The position numbers and the translations under genes were made by a program. A stretch of 64,000 bases of DNA from Gloeotrichia echinulata CP02. Its GTDB lineage: Bacteria; Cyanobacteriota; Cyanobacteriia; Cyanobacteriales; Nostocaceae. The stretch spans positions 4,593,001-4,657,000 of the forward strand of contig CP051187.1 of assembly GCA_038087035.1 (NCBI GenBank), read 5' to 3'. Shown here in pieces: positions 45,190-54,361 of the stretch. Numbering within the stretch: the first letter of the stretch is position 1; every line of letters begins with the position of its first letter. The notes under the pieces are model-generated. The model worked only from the letters and a program-made list of their open reading frames with translations, was not told the DNA's origin and searched no databases.

Positions 45190-46671
45190 ACCTAAATCGG
45201 AGAGAAGGCTCCCGCCATAATCTTTGATTTGGCGGCGAGATGAATCGAGGGTAAAAAACGAAACGTTCCCCGACCACAACTGGCTGTAAGCCAGTAAGGG
45301 AAAGGGAACAGTTGAGTTTTTTGCCAATCCATGTTATAGTTTACGTTAATGTACATGACGTAAATATGCTGGTATTTGAGGCCAAACTTGAGGGAGAAGA
45401 CGGACAGTATCAAGCGCTTGATGAAGCGATTAGAACTGCCCGTTTTGTTCGCAATGCCAGCCTTAGATACTGGATGGATAACAAGGGTATTGGGCGATAC
45501 GACCTCAGTAAGTTCTGCGCTGTACTTGCGGCTAATATTGAGTTTCCTTGGGTCGCCAAGCTTAATTCGATGGCTCGTCAAGCTAGTGCTGTTGGCGAAG
45601 CCTTCCCGAAGGGTAAGAGCTTGGTCTGCAATTGCTCGGTTCCTTGATAACTGCAAGAAAAATAAGCCAGGAAAAAAGGGATTTCCAAAGTTTAAGAAAG
45701 AACAAACACATGGTTCTGTTGAGTACAAAACTTGTGGATGGAAACTTTCTGAAGACCGCAGGTATATCACTTTTTCTGATGGGTTTCAAGCAGGAACTTT
45801 CAAACTCTGGGGAACTCGTGACCTGCATTTCTACCACAGGAAACAGTTTAAAAGGGTGCGGGTTGTCCGTCGTGCAGATGGCTATTATTGCCAGTTTTGC
45901 ATTGACCATGAACGAGTAGAAAAGCGAGAACCAACTGGTAAAACTATTGGTATTGATGTGGGGTTAAACCACTTCTATACAGATAGTAACGGAGAAACAG
46001 TCGCCAACCCTAGACATCTTCGTAAAAGTGAAAAGTCCTTGAGGCGTTTGCAACGGCGGATGTCTAAGACTAGAAAAGGTTCTCAAAATAGAATTAAGTT
46101 GAGAAATAAACTTGCTCGTAAACACCTCAAAGTAAGTCGCCAGCGTAAAGATTTTGCTGTTAAGACAGCAAGGTGCGTGGTGAGGTCTAACGACCTCGTG
46201 GCGTATGTTCGGCGAAGCCGTTGCCGAAGGCTAGATTTGATGGTGCGAAATATGGTGAAAAATCACCGATTGGCTAAGTCGATTAGTGACGCTTCATGGT
46301 CGCTGTTTCGTGAATGGGTTGAGTATTTTGGTAAGGTGTTTGGTGTTGTCACGGTTGCCGTTCCACCACATTATACCTCACAGAATTGCTCTAATTGTGG
46401 AGAGGTTGTCAAAAAGACTCTTAGCACCAGAACTCATGTTTGTCCTCATTGTGGGTATACCCAAGATAGGGATTGGAACGCAGCGCGGAACATATTAGAA
46501 AAAGGATTGAGTACGGCGGGTCACGTCGGAACTAACGCCTCTGGAGACATCGACCTCTGTATGGGTGGGGAAACTCCTCCAAGTAAGTCGGGTCGTGGAA
46601 AGAGGAAACCCAAAGAGCGATCTTTGGAATCCCCCACTATATTCGGTACTCCGAATTAGTGGTGGGAGGAT
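45190..46671 (+). mobile_element. IS200/IS605-type element carrying only tnpB
   Basis: Right end: a subterminal hairpin (attcgg, loop tact, ccgaat, within 46632-46668) followed by gtcaac, as in IS200/IS605 elements. Left end approximate: a possible hairpin cccgccataatctttgatttggcgg starts at ~45213. No tnpA is present, so the element is not autonomous. Confidence 0.6.
45366..46659 (+). pseudogene. tnpB: tnpB RNA-guided nuclease, inactivated by two small repeats
   Basis: Starts at 45366 (MLVFEAKLEGEDGQYQALDE) in one frame. After MARQASA (to 45590) a 25-bp insert (45591-45615) shifts the frame, and the protein continues in the next frame with AWSAIARFLDNCKK. Later landmarks are RuvC-I GIDVGLNHF, the zinc finger CSNCG...CPHCG and RuvC-III DRDWNAARN. 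In RuvC-II, where relatives read AYEDL, this copy reads AYVRRSRCRRLDL because a 27-bp insert (46207-46233) replaced the Glu codon. Both inserts share ggcgaagcc and ccgaagg. The protein is predicted non-functional twice over. Confidence 0.88.
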
Positions 46672-47468
46672 GTCAACAAATTCAGCTTCAATTTCTTGAA
46701 CATCGCTTCCCGCGCCTGTAAAGCTAGGCTATCTTCTAACGGAGACAGCGTAATCGGCTGCTGATACTTTAACCGCAAGGCTGTTTGAATTAACCAGTCA
46801 GCTACAAAGGGATTTTTCGGTAACAGGGGACCGTGGGAATAGGTGGCTATGGCATTCTGATAAAATGCGCCTTCTGTACCATCTTCACCATTATTGCCTA
46901 AGCCATAAACCACACGCCCTAAAGCTTCTACCTTACCTAGCTTAGTACGTCCGCCGTGATTTTCAAAGCCAACTAAATAGGGTGTGTTACCTGTCATTGC
47001 TTTTAAATCTTGGGCTAGGCGAGATGCTGTGACTTCTATGACTAAGTTACCTATACAGCGCTTAGTATTTTCACCTGGATGGATCGAGACCAAATCAAGT
47101 ATTCCTAAGCCTTGAATTCGTTGTCCTAATCCTGGTTCATAATAATGTCCTAGCAATTGGGGTGAACCACAGGTAAAAACACCTGGTGTCCCATTTTCAA
47201 TTTTATCGCGCATGGCGTCGGCTTTGGCGCCTTGCAAATCGCGCATGACAATTTCTTGCTGACGGTCTTGTGCGCCACCACCAACAATTACATCTACCGA
47301 TTTAATATCATCGGCTGTGGCGTTTTGATCTAGGGGTAATACCTTGACATCATATCCGCGCCACTCAGCGCGACGTTGTATAGTAATCACATTGCCGCGA
47401 TCGCCATAGGTACTCATCAGGGTCGGATATAGCCAACCAATTGTGATTTCCAATTGTTGAGAACTCAT
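46656..47468 (-). CDS. gatD: Lipid II isoglutaminyl synthase, glutaminase subunit
   Basis: GatD supplies ammonia to MurT for amidation of D-glutamate in lipid II. The 270-residue class I glutamine amidotransferase-like protein has a nucleophile Cys100 in VFTCGSPQLLGHY, the family marker LVGFENHGGRTKLG and catalytic His212 in ATYSHGPLLPKNP. Its stop codon overlaps the convergent tnpB stop by 4 nt, and the last residues (TSSHH) are encoded by the insertion element's right-end hairpin. It would normally sit beside murT; here murT lies 1.8 kb upstream with an opposite-strand gene between. Confidence 0.88.
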   Translation of the reverse strand: MSSQQLEITIGWLYPTLMSTYGDRGNVITIQRRAEWRGYDVKVLPLDQNATADDIKSVDVIVGGGAQDRQQEIVMRDLQGAKADAMRDKIENGTPGVFTCGSPQLLGHYYEPGLGQRIQGLGILDLVSIHPGENTKRCIGNLVIEVTASRLAQDLKAMTGNTPYLVGFENHGGRTKLGKVEALGRVVYGLGNNGEDGTEGAFYQNAIATYSHGPLLPKNPFVADWLIQTALRLKYQQPITLSPLEDSLALQAREAMFKKLKLNLLTSSHH

Positions 47469-47615
47469 AATTCTTCACTTATCACTGATAACTTATAACT
47501 TTTTTCTGCCTATACTCCAAGAATCCGGTGCATACCCAGAACAGGAGGAGCCATTTCTGTTTGGATCAGCATATCGTACAACCGCAGATTCGCCAAGGTA
47601 AGCTGTCGCACATTT

Positions 47616-47706
47616 ACAACAGTTTTCATGTAATAACCACAAATCCTCTCCGGGTCCCAAGGCCTTGCGCTCCCTAATTGTGGTCTATTTACAGGAAGAT
47701 GCTGTA
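47616..47706. mobile_element. MITE family D, copy
   Basis: About 91 bp, from acaacagttttcatg to tatttacaggaagatgctgta, with internal caaggccttgcgc. Boundaries approximate. Confidence 0.6.
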
Positions 47707-47761
47707 ATTTGCACATCAATGTCATTAGTTACACGCTTTTTGTTACAATTTGAGGAAAAGT

Positions 47762-47854
47762 TACAGCAATTTTCATTTATTTAGACCACATTTGTCTTCA
47801 TAGCGCAAGGCCTTGCGTCTCCAAACTGTCGTCTATTTACAGGAAGATGCTGTA
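47762..47854. mobile_element. MITE family D, copy
   Basis: About 93 bp, tacagcaattttcatttatt to tatttacaggaagatgctgta, with internal gcgcaaggccttgcg. Ends are imperfect inverted repeats (tacagca / tgctgta). Confidence 0.68.
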
Positions 47855-47902
47855 AATTGCTGGAATCAAGCGATAGATTTTTCCTCTCTCAATGGAGATT
47901 AT

Positions 47903-48682
47903 ATGCCGACGATTGAAGCTCCCAATTTGACAGTGATTGCGTTTGAAAATGCAGTTCCTGTTTCTCAACTACCTGCTGTGTGGCAAGATATTGCCAAAGG
48001 CGTGGCGAATGTCGGAATTTCTGACCCACAGAGTTATGTTGAGATGGCACAGCTGTTTCAATATAAGTTAGAACAAGGGGATGTTGACTTATTTAACGAA
48101 CGTCCAGAATTAGATGAGTTCAAAGCTTCATTTTCCCAACTATTCGGCAAGTTAGCCTGGGAAACCCTCGAATTTTTCGGACATGACTTTATTAAAAGCA
48201 GCTATCCCGATTTTGCCGCAGTGCTTCAAGATTTAGAATCAAAGGGAGCAGAGTATGCAAATGAAGCAAAAGTAGCTGGGATAGGAATGGAACTTTTCCA
48301 GGAATTTGGATATGAACTACCAGCGAGCTTTTATCATGTACATTTAGCACCGATTTACCGAGATCATGTATTTGAAGAACGCGCTTTACGGTTTGATAAA
48401 CGTGATATTAAACATAAGCGTTCTTGGGATGCCATACTCCATGCAGGTAAGGTATTTGCTATGCAAATGAAAGTGCAAAGCATAGCCTCTAAATATGGTT
48501 TTACCTATCAACATGGTTGCGGTTGCAATTCTCACCTATCTTCTATTGATGCTTCTCGTGGAGTTTTTGAGTATGAATTCACTCCTGAAAAACGTCAACG
48601 GTGGTTGAGAAGTTTTATTTGGACTGCTTGGTATGAATACGCTTTCTTCCCCATTGTTCCGAACACCAGTTATTTAGTTTAA
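47903..48682 (+). CDS. Hypothetical protein (helical)
   Basis: A 259-residue protein I do not recognise. I start it at the ATG at 47903 (MPTIEAPNLTVIAFENAVPV), which has GGAGA at the right distance; the frame upstream is MITE sequence. The protein is largely helical, with a HGCGCNSHLSS motif near residue 210 and aromatic-rich ends. It lies on the opposite strand between gatD and murT, breaking up that pair, with no hint that it takes part in the same pathway. Confidence 0.6.
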   Translation: MPTIEAPNLTVIAFENAVPVSQLPAVWQDIAKGVANVGISDPQSYVEMAQLFQYKLEQGDVDLFNERPELDEFKASFSQLFGKLAWETLEFFGHDFIKSSYPDFAAVLQDLESKGAEYANEAKVAGIGMELFQEFGYELPASFYHVHLAPIYRDHVFEERALRFDKRDIKHKRSWDAILHAGKVFAMQMKVQSIASKYGFTYQHGCGCNSHLSSIDASRGVFEYEFTPEKRQRWLRSFIWTAWYEYAFFPIVPNTSYLV

Positions 48683-49002
48683 ATTACTGGGGACACAGCA
48701 TTACTGTGTCCCTATTACTGATTGAAAATAGGAATTTCTTGGGCTACCCCCCCTTCGCTAACACGCAGAGGCGCAAAGAACAAGAGTTTATACTAGTTTG
48801 AAAAAAGCATGGGACAGATAGGGTAGGGGCGCAAGGCCTTGCGCCCCTACAGATTGTCGATGTGTTGCAAAGATTTTTTGAATTGGTATTACAATTCTTA
48901 TTGAAAAAAGCATGGGACAGATAGGGTAGGGGCGCAAGGCCTTGCGCCCCTACAGATTGTCGATGTGTTGCAAAGATTTTTTGAATTGGTATTACAATTC
49001 TT
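48683..49002. repeat. Tandem duplication of a 103-bp block
   Basis: Two copies, 48798-48900 and 48901-49003, beginning ttgaaaaaagcatgggacag and containing gggcgcaaggccttgcgccc and cagattgtcgatgtgttgc. They are virtually identical, implying a recent duplication. Part of the block recurs at 44575-44645. Confidence 0.88.
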
Positions 49003-49256
49003 AACTCCTAACTCCTAACTCCTAACTCCTAACTCCTAACTCCTAACTCCTAACTCCTAACTCCTAACTCCTAACTCCTAACTCCTAACTCCTAACTCCT
49101 AACTCCTAACTCCTAACTCCTAACTCCTAACTCCTAACTCCTAACTCCTAACTCCTAACTCCTAACTCCTAACTCCTAACTCCTAACTCCTAACTCCTAA
49201 CTCCTAACTCCTAACTCCTAACTCCTAACTCCTAACTCCTAACTCCTAACTCCTAA
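49003..49256. repeat. Heptamer array (ctcctaa), about 36 copies
   Basis: A perfect run of aactcct units that ends inside the murT stop codon (aaattaaagg). On the minus strand the unit reads ttaggag, so no stop-free frame results. No variants are seen, suggesting recent expansion. Confidence 0.93.
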
Positions 49257-49257
49257 A

Positions 49258-50595
49258 TTAAAGGATTTTCCGACCAGTTAAGACCTCTCGGACTTCTAGC
49301 ATGGCTGAATAAGTAGGCAGAATATGTAAGGTTTCATTGTCTGGTGTATGCTCTAATGCAGTGGCGATCGCCTGCCGTAAATCTTCTTCTACAATTAAGT
49401 TTAATTTCGAGTCGGCGGCTTTTTCGCTATAACGCAGGCGTAGTGCCATATCATAGACGCGATCGCCGCTAACTACTAATGTTCCTCCCCGTTCGACTAA
49501 TTTCTCTGTATCCACATCCCAAATCCAGGATACATCTGTGCCGTCGGGTGTGCGATCGTTCAACACCAGCAATGTGGTTTTGTCGGCGCTTTGAGTCACT
49601 ACCCGAATGGTTTCATTCGTCCCCACGGGATTTTTTGATAATAAAATTCTCACCTTTTTACCGTCAATATTTAAATCTTCGGCGCGACCAAAAGCAGCTT
49701 GGAAGTTACTAACAGTATCCCTAATACTCGCCTCATCTACTCCCAACTCAATGGCTGCAGTAGCGGCTGCTAAAGTATTATATTTGTTGTACAAACCCAC
49801 GAGAATTTGTGGCCATTCGCTGCTTTCCAGTGCTGGTTTACTTTTAGTAAAGCCGCAACTAGGACAGGTGAAATCTCCCAAATGGGACAAGTAAACACCT
49901 TGATAATCTAGGGAATGTCCGCATCTAGGACAATATATAGAATCCACAGCGTGAGGAATGGCTTCTAAATATTGTTCTGGTTCATTCAAGCCAAAGAATA
50001 ACACCCGCTGGGGTAACTGCTGACCGAGATGAGATAAAGTTGGGTCATCAGCATTGGGAATCACTACGGTTTCCTTTGGTAGGGTCGAGATTACCTTGGT
50101 CCACCGTTTACTAATTGTGTCTACTTCCCCGTACCTATCAAGTTGGTCGCGGAACAAGTTTAAACAAAGGATGATGCGCGGTTGTAGTGGTGCTAATACC
50201 TTTGGTACAATATTCTCGTCCACTTCTAAAATGGCATAATCTGCAGCCAGCGTGCCCACCAAATTGGTGTTTTCTAGCAGCGCCGTCATCAAGCCATTTT
50301 CTAGATTGGCACCTGTAGAATTATGCGCGATGCGGTATCCTTGGCGTTCTAGCATCGTCTTTAACAGCAGTGAGGTAGTGGTTTTACCATTAGTCCCAGC
50401 AATGATAATTACCCCGTTTTTTACCTGCTGACTCAATAATTGCAGTAGTCTAGGTTCGATACGACGAGCAATCGAGCCTGGTAATACACTAGCAGCGCCA
50501 AGACCGAGCGATCGCACGATCAACGTTACATTTTTTGCCACTGACACCGCGAAACCCAGTCGCAGCCTATCTATCAATTGTATTTTGTTTCCCAC
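49258..50595 (-). CDS. murT: Lipid II isoglutaminyl synthase, MurT subunit
   Basis: MurT is the Mur-ligase-like ATPase partner of GatD. The 445-residue protein has the ATP loop IIAGTNGKTTTS (67-73), the Mur-ligase ENGLMTALL and NLFRDQLDRYGE segments, and the diagnostic four-cysteine zinc ribbon (Cys222, Cys225, Cys244, Cys247: CPRCGHS, CPSCGFT) that separates MurT from MurC-F. The C-terminal domain includes the SKNPVGTNET segment expected for the family. The heptamer array touches its stop codon. The cognate gatD lies 1.8 kb downstream on the same strand. Confidence 0.92.
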   Translation of the reverse strand: MGNKIQLIDRLRLGFAVSVAKNVTLIVRSLGLGAASVLPGSIARRIEPRLLQLLSQQVKNGVIIIAGTNGKTTTSLLLKTMLERQGYRIAHNSTGANLENGLMTALLENTNLVGTLAADYAILEVDENIVPKVLAPLQPRIILCLNLFRDQLDRYGEVDTISKRWTKVISTLPKETVVIPNADDPTLSHLGQQLPQRVLFFGLNEPEQYLEAIPHAVDSIYCPRCGHSLDYQGVYLSHLGDFTCPSCGFTKSKPALESSEWPQILVGLYNKYNTLAAATAAIELGVDEASIRDTVSNFQAAFGRAEDLNIDGKKVRILLSKNPVGTNETIRVVTQSADKTTLLVLNDRTPDGTDVSWIWDVDTEKLVERGGTLVVSGDRVYDMALRLRYSEKAADSKLNLIVEEDLRQAIATALEHTPDNETLHILPTYSAMLEVREVLTGRKIL

Positions 50596-50746
50596 ATCCT
50601 TATCCTAATCTGCTGGCGGTTGTTAGCTGAACCGATAATGCTGGTACATGATAACTGATAATTGTTAACGGATAGCTGATCACAGTTATCCAGCGCTGTT
50701 GGCTGAATTCAGCACAAACTTAAAATAGTAGCTCTCAAGGTTTCTT

Positions 50747-51334
50747 TTGATGAAAAGCATAAAGTTTCTGTTTTTACAAAAAAAAGCTGACTGGCGACGG
50801 TTAGTATCAAAAGCATTGGTGCTGCTTGCTTGTCTGTTCATTATAAATATCCCAGCGGCATTAGCTGGTATTAAAGATGACAATTATGACGGCAACATGT
50901 TTGTGGTTTATGCTGGTAATGGTTCACTAGTTCCACCCAGACAGACACTGGCACAGTCTTTAGCGGAACATAGACCTATATTTTTGGCTTTCTATGTAGA
51001 TGACAGCAGCGACTGTAAGGAATATGCCATTTCAATTTCACGGGTACAGGAATTCTATGGTCGCGCAGCCGAAATTATTGCCATCAATGTAGATACTATC
51101 CCAGACCAACAGACCTATCAACCCACAGAACCAGGATATTACTATTCTGGGGAGCTTCCCCAAGTTGTAGTGTTTAATCCCTCTGGTCAGGTAGTCTTGA
51201 ATCAGAAGGGTCAAGTACCTTTTGAGGCCATAGACGATAAGTTTCGCGAAATATTCGATTTAGTACCACGAACCGAATCAACGACATTAAAGCGACGAGC
51301 CTTCAATGAGTTCAGCAGCGAACTGAGTAAGTGA
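50747..51334 (+). CDS. Thylakoid photosystem I accumulation factor
   Basis: A 195-residue exported or thylakoid protein with a signal/anchor segment (VLLACLFIINIPAALAG, residues ~26-42), then GIKDDNYDGNMFVVYAGNGS and a thioredoxin-like fold (IFLAFYVDDSSDCKEYAI, ELPQVVVFNPSGQVVL). The CxxC of real thioredoxins is absent: only one Cys is in place. The sequence fits the cyanobacterial 'thylakoid membrane photosystem I accumulation factor' family; function is known only from that family. Confidence 0.8.
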   Translation: MMKSIKFLFLQKKADWRRLVSKALVLLACLFIINIPAALAGIKDDNYDGNMFVVYAGNGSLVPPRQTLAQSLAEHRPIFLAFYVDDSSDCKEYAISISRVQEFYGRAAEIIAINVDTIPDQQTYQPTEPGYYYSGELPQVVVFNPSGQVVLNQKGQVPFEAIDDKFREIFDLVPRTESTTLKRRAFNEFSSELSK

Positions 51335-51514
51335 TTTTCGGGGTGGACCAATTTGGTCTACCCTAATTTTTAGTGCTATGTGATACCACAATTGAGTTAT
51401 CGCCAGCGTTAAACTTTAATAAGTTGTCAGTTGTCATTAGTCAGTTGTTATTTCTCTTTTACTAATGACTAATGACCAATGACCCATGACCAATGACTAA
51501 TAGAGTGTTTTCTC
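51335..51514. repeat. gtcattagtc / actaatg heptamer-like repeats
   Basis: A loose inverted arrangement of gtcagttgtcattag and actaatgaccaatgac units ends about 16 bases before the next start codon. Confidence 0.65.
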
Positions 51515-52123
51515 ATGTCAAAGGTTTACACTACTAAAGAGCTAATTCAAGTTTTGACAGCCGAACGCCAAGCTTGTCTCAAGGGAGAACGCCTAAAGTT
51601 AGAGGTTACAGTCTCTGGAAATCCTCTAATAGACCAGTTTATCAGAACCGATGGACTACAAAGATTCACAGCCTATCAAGATTTTAAAGCTGCGATTCAC
51701 GAATATCAGAGAGAGCATCAAATTTCAGGGATTATCTGGGAAGATATAACTCTCAAAGGTAAAACTTTGCAATATCCCAAAGTCGATACTGAGTTAATTG
51801 CCTTAACCAGCGACTTGGAGACATTAAAAGCTGCAAAACATTCTATCCTCGAATTTTGGTCTGAGGTAACAGTGGGGATGGACTTGTATTTGAGTTTTAA
51901 TAACAGCAAACAATACCAACAAATTATAGCACCAGATGTAGAGAGAATTGCTCAAAGAACAGAATGGGCTAGTTTATGGAAATGGGAAAATTCTAACTTC
52001 CTAGAAATAATTTTGCAGTTGGGATGGGGTAAACCGGAAGAAGCCAACTATAAACGCGGAAGACCGCTTTCTGGTAGTGAGTATATTCATGCTGTCAATC
52101 CAGGAAATCTTCCCATTGGTTAA
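51515..52123 (+). CDS. Hypothetical cyanobacterial protein
   Basis: A 202-residue soluble protein of unknown function. It begins MSKVYTTKELIQVLTAERQA and contains a short TTKELIQVL helix, a central YQDFKAAIHEYQREH helix, and a tail ending NYKRGRPLSGSEYIHAVNPG. No known motif or signal peptide is recognised. It is preceded by short repeats and followed by a 'ggggact' tandem (52139-52160). Confidence 0.6.
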   Translation: MSKVYTTKELIQVLTAERQACLKGERLKLEVTVSGNPLIDQFIRTDGLQRFTAYQDFKAAIHEYQREHQISGIIWEDITLKGKTLQYPKVDTELIALTSDLETLKAAKHSILEFWSEVTVGMDLYLSFNNSKQYQQIIAPDVERIAQRTEWASLWKWENSNFLEIILQLGWGKPEEANYKRGRPLSGSEYIHAVNPGNLPIG

Positions 52124-52221
52124 CAGTTATAGCAGGGGACTGGGGACTGGGGACTGGGGTACAAGTCTGATTGTGTCTAGGTTTTATCATCAGTTAATGT
52201 CCTAAGCACTTTGGCGGTTGC

Positions 52222-52328
52222 TATAGCACTTCCTATTCAGTGATGGTACTCAATTGTATCACGCGATGTAGGGGCACGGCACTGCCGTGCCCCTACCGAT
52301 GTACCTCACTAGGGCGAGAAACGCTATA
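52222..52328. mobile_element. MITE family C, complete copy
   Basis: 107 bp, tatagcacttcctattcag to agggcgagaaacgctata, internal palindrome ggcacggcactgccgtgcc. Flanked by gc on the left and ta on the right. Confidence 0.78.
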
Positions 52329-52544
52329 TAACTAATTCGTAATCGGCTACGCTAACCTAATTCGTAATAACCTGATAAAAGCCGCTCCCTCTTGCGGTAA
52401 TTTTTGGGTTTAATTTCCCTGGGTGCAGGCTACTATCAATTACTAATTATTTTAACACGATGAAATATCTAATTTTCAAGTGGAACAGTTTATATCATGT
52501 TTGGATAAATACTTGTCATTTTATAAGCGATCAACCGAACATGA

Positions 52545-52639
52545 TACAGCAGATTGCAGATAAATAGACCACGCTTTTGGGGCGCAAGGCCTTGCGCCCC
52601 TACAAGGATCTGTGGTTCAAAGAAATGAAAATTGCTGTA
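52545..52639. mobile_element. MITE family D, complete copy
   Basis: 95 bp, tacagcagattgcagataaa ... atgaaaattgctgta, with a gtctatt-type arm (aatagaccac), the palindrome gggcgcaaggccttgcgccc and ggttcaaagaaatgaaa. This is the clearest full-length member. Confidence 0.7.
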
Positions 52640-52979
52640 TTAATACAGTTAAAAATATAACCACTATATTACAGAAAGTATCGGATAAACCTAGGCAAAC
52701 TACCAGCAAAATAGGTATGTTGTGTACTGTAGTTGTCTTAAAAATTAGGCGATCGCAGTTAAAATTTTAAGACTGGGAAGTTGGTTCATCATCGTCCCTA
52801 GCATAGATGCGGAGATTTTTTGCTATTTACACTTTGCCTATATCCCTGATAAAAGTGCAAAACATGCTCCTGTCTAATATTTTAGATAAATTTACAGAAA
52901 TTTAGAGAAATTTAGATAATTTTGGCGTAATTATGGGCTGTGGGGTTGAAGTATAAGAAAGAGATAAAAAAGGCGAATA

Positions 52980-53345
52980 ATGACCAATTACTCAATGGCT
53001 AACTCTCTAATGGTGATCTTCCCATATCGGCTAAATCAAATTTGGGTATTTGACGATGAGCGAAGGGGACTAGTTCAAAAACCTTTTCTCCAGGGTATAC
53101 CTGACATGATTGAGATTATGGTTCAAGACATAGCTAATGTTGATGAAGGTTTTAAACTTTTTTTTTCTCCAACTCCTTTTCCTGGATATCAGATAGAACT
53201 ACTTTGGCTACGAGTAGAAAATAACAGTCATTGGTATTACTGGAGTAAAAGAAAATTAGAATGCTGGTTATGTCCAGCATTTTTAGCTTACTTCATTGAG
53301 CCACCAAATAAAATTTATTTCAAAGCTGAAAGCTTTTATTTGTAA
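52980..53345 (+). CDS. DUF6717-like protein
   Basis: A 121-residue protein resembling the DUF6717 family: YRLNQIWVFDDERRGLVQKP, IPDMIEIMVQDI and FKLFFSPTPFPGYQIELLWL. Function unknown. The start may be the Met at codon 6 (MANSLMVIFPYR, 52995), which is where homologues seem to begin. It is followed at once by a heptamer array. Confidence 0.72.
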   Translation: MTNYSMANSLMVIFPYRLNQIWVFDDERRGLVQKPFLQGIPDMIEIMVQDIANVDEGFKLFFSPTPFPGYQIELLWLRVENNSHWYYWSKRKLECWLCPAFLAYFIEPPNKIYFKAESFYL

Positions 53346-53827
53346 AAGTGTCATTGGTCATTTGTCATTGGTCATTTGTCATTTGTCATTTGTCATTGGT
53401 CATTGGTAAGGATTTGGGGTATATTTAGGTTTCGTAATATAGTTATCTGTTACAGGACTATTATTTTATTTTTGAAATATACATAGCCCTACCTACTTAG
53501 ATTTTTTCAAAATTCAAATATGATTCCTATATTAACTCCAAACTCCAAACTCCAAACTCCAAACTCCAAACTCCAAACTCCAAACTCCAAACTCCAAACT
53601 CCAAACTCCAAACTCCAAACTTCTAACTTCTAACTCATTACTCATTACTCCTAACTCCTAACTCATTACTCATTACTCATTACTCATTACTCATTACTCA
53701 TTACTCATTACTCATTACTCCTAACTCCTAACTCCTAACTCCTAACTCCTAACTCATTACTCATTACTCATTACTCATTACTCCTAACTCATTACTCATT
53801 ACTCATTACTCATTACTCCTAACTTGT
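53346..53827. repeat. Heptamer arrays of three types
   Basis: catttgt/cattggt units at 53351-53408, then ccaaact units at ~53537-53600, then a mosaic of attactc and ctcctaa units to 53823. The last unit lies four bases before the stop codon of the DUF423 gene. Confidence 0.9.
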
Positions 53828-54208
53828 TTAAAATTTCAAACTCCAACCTGCAACAGCCAACATACCCCAACCCGCAATAAAGGCTACTCCTCCTATTGGG
53901 GTAATTGCTCCCAAGACTTTAATTCCAGTTAAGCTCAGAGCGTATAAACTTCCTGAAAAAATAACGATACCAATGATAAACAGCCATCCACTAGCTATGA
54001 GGAGGGGCTGAGGAGATTCGGCGCGACTTAGCAGTAGTGCGATTAGTAAAAGTGCTAGAGCGTGGTACATTTGGTAACGAGCGCCGGTTTCAAAGATTTC
54101 GAGCGATCGCTCACTAACTTTTTCCCTTAAAGCATGAGAACCAAATGCACCAGCAGCAACAGACAAACCGCCTAAAAAGGCTGCTACACTCACAAAAATC
54201 TGCGTCAT
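53828..54208 (-). CDS. DUF423 membrane protein
   Basis: A 126-residue four-helix membrane protein of the DUF423/YgdD family. It shows the signature FLGGLSVAAGAFGSHALREK, YQMYHALALLLIALLL and PIGGVAFIAGWGMLA. Function is unknown. It is a single gene bounded downstream by heptamer arrays and upstream by 150 bp containing attcgtaatcggct-type repeats. Confidence 0.9.
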   Translation of the reverse strand: MTQIFVSVAAFLGGLSVAAGAFGSHALREKVSERSLEIFETGARYQMYHALALLLIALLLSRAESPQPLLIASGWLFIIGIVIFSGSLYALSLTGIKVLGAITPIGGVAFIAGWGMLAVAGWSLKF

Positions 54209-54361
54209 GAGACCTAACTGTAAATTCGTGTATAATTGAACGGGACAAAATTATCAATTCCTCAAAAATATTAACAATTCTTAATGCGTAACTCGTAATC
54301 GGCTACCCCCCGCTACGAATTACGAATTAGTAATTATTAACTCCCCGAAATTAGATTTCAA

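Larger units (their letters stand above)
47469..47902. other. Two MITE family-D copies between gatD and the next gene
   Basis: Family-D copies at 47616-47706 and 47762-47854 fill most of this gap. Divergent promoters for gatD and the 47903 gene must lie within or between them. Confidence 0.65.
52124..52979. other. Repeat-bearing intergenic region
   Basis: About 850 bases. Contains ggggact repeats (~52136-52160), a complete family-C MITE (52222-52328), an attcgtaatcggc / taattcgtaat pair (~52335-52370) and a family-D MITE (52545-52639). 52640-52979 is AT-rich with repeated aaatttagagaaatttagat and probably contains the promoter of the next gene. No gene. Confidence 0.6.

Noticed and set aside
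45192..45770. Minus-strand frame of ~190 codons opposite the tnpB start
   Set aside because: It is the antisense shadow of tnpB, whose frame matches a known family.
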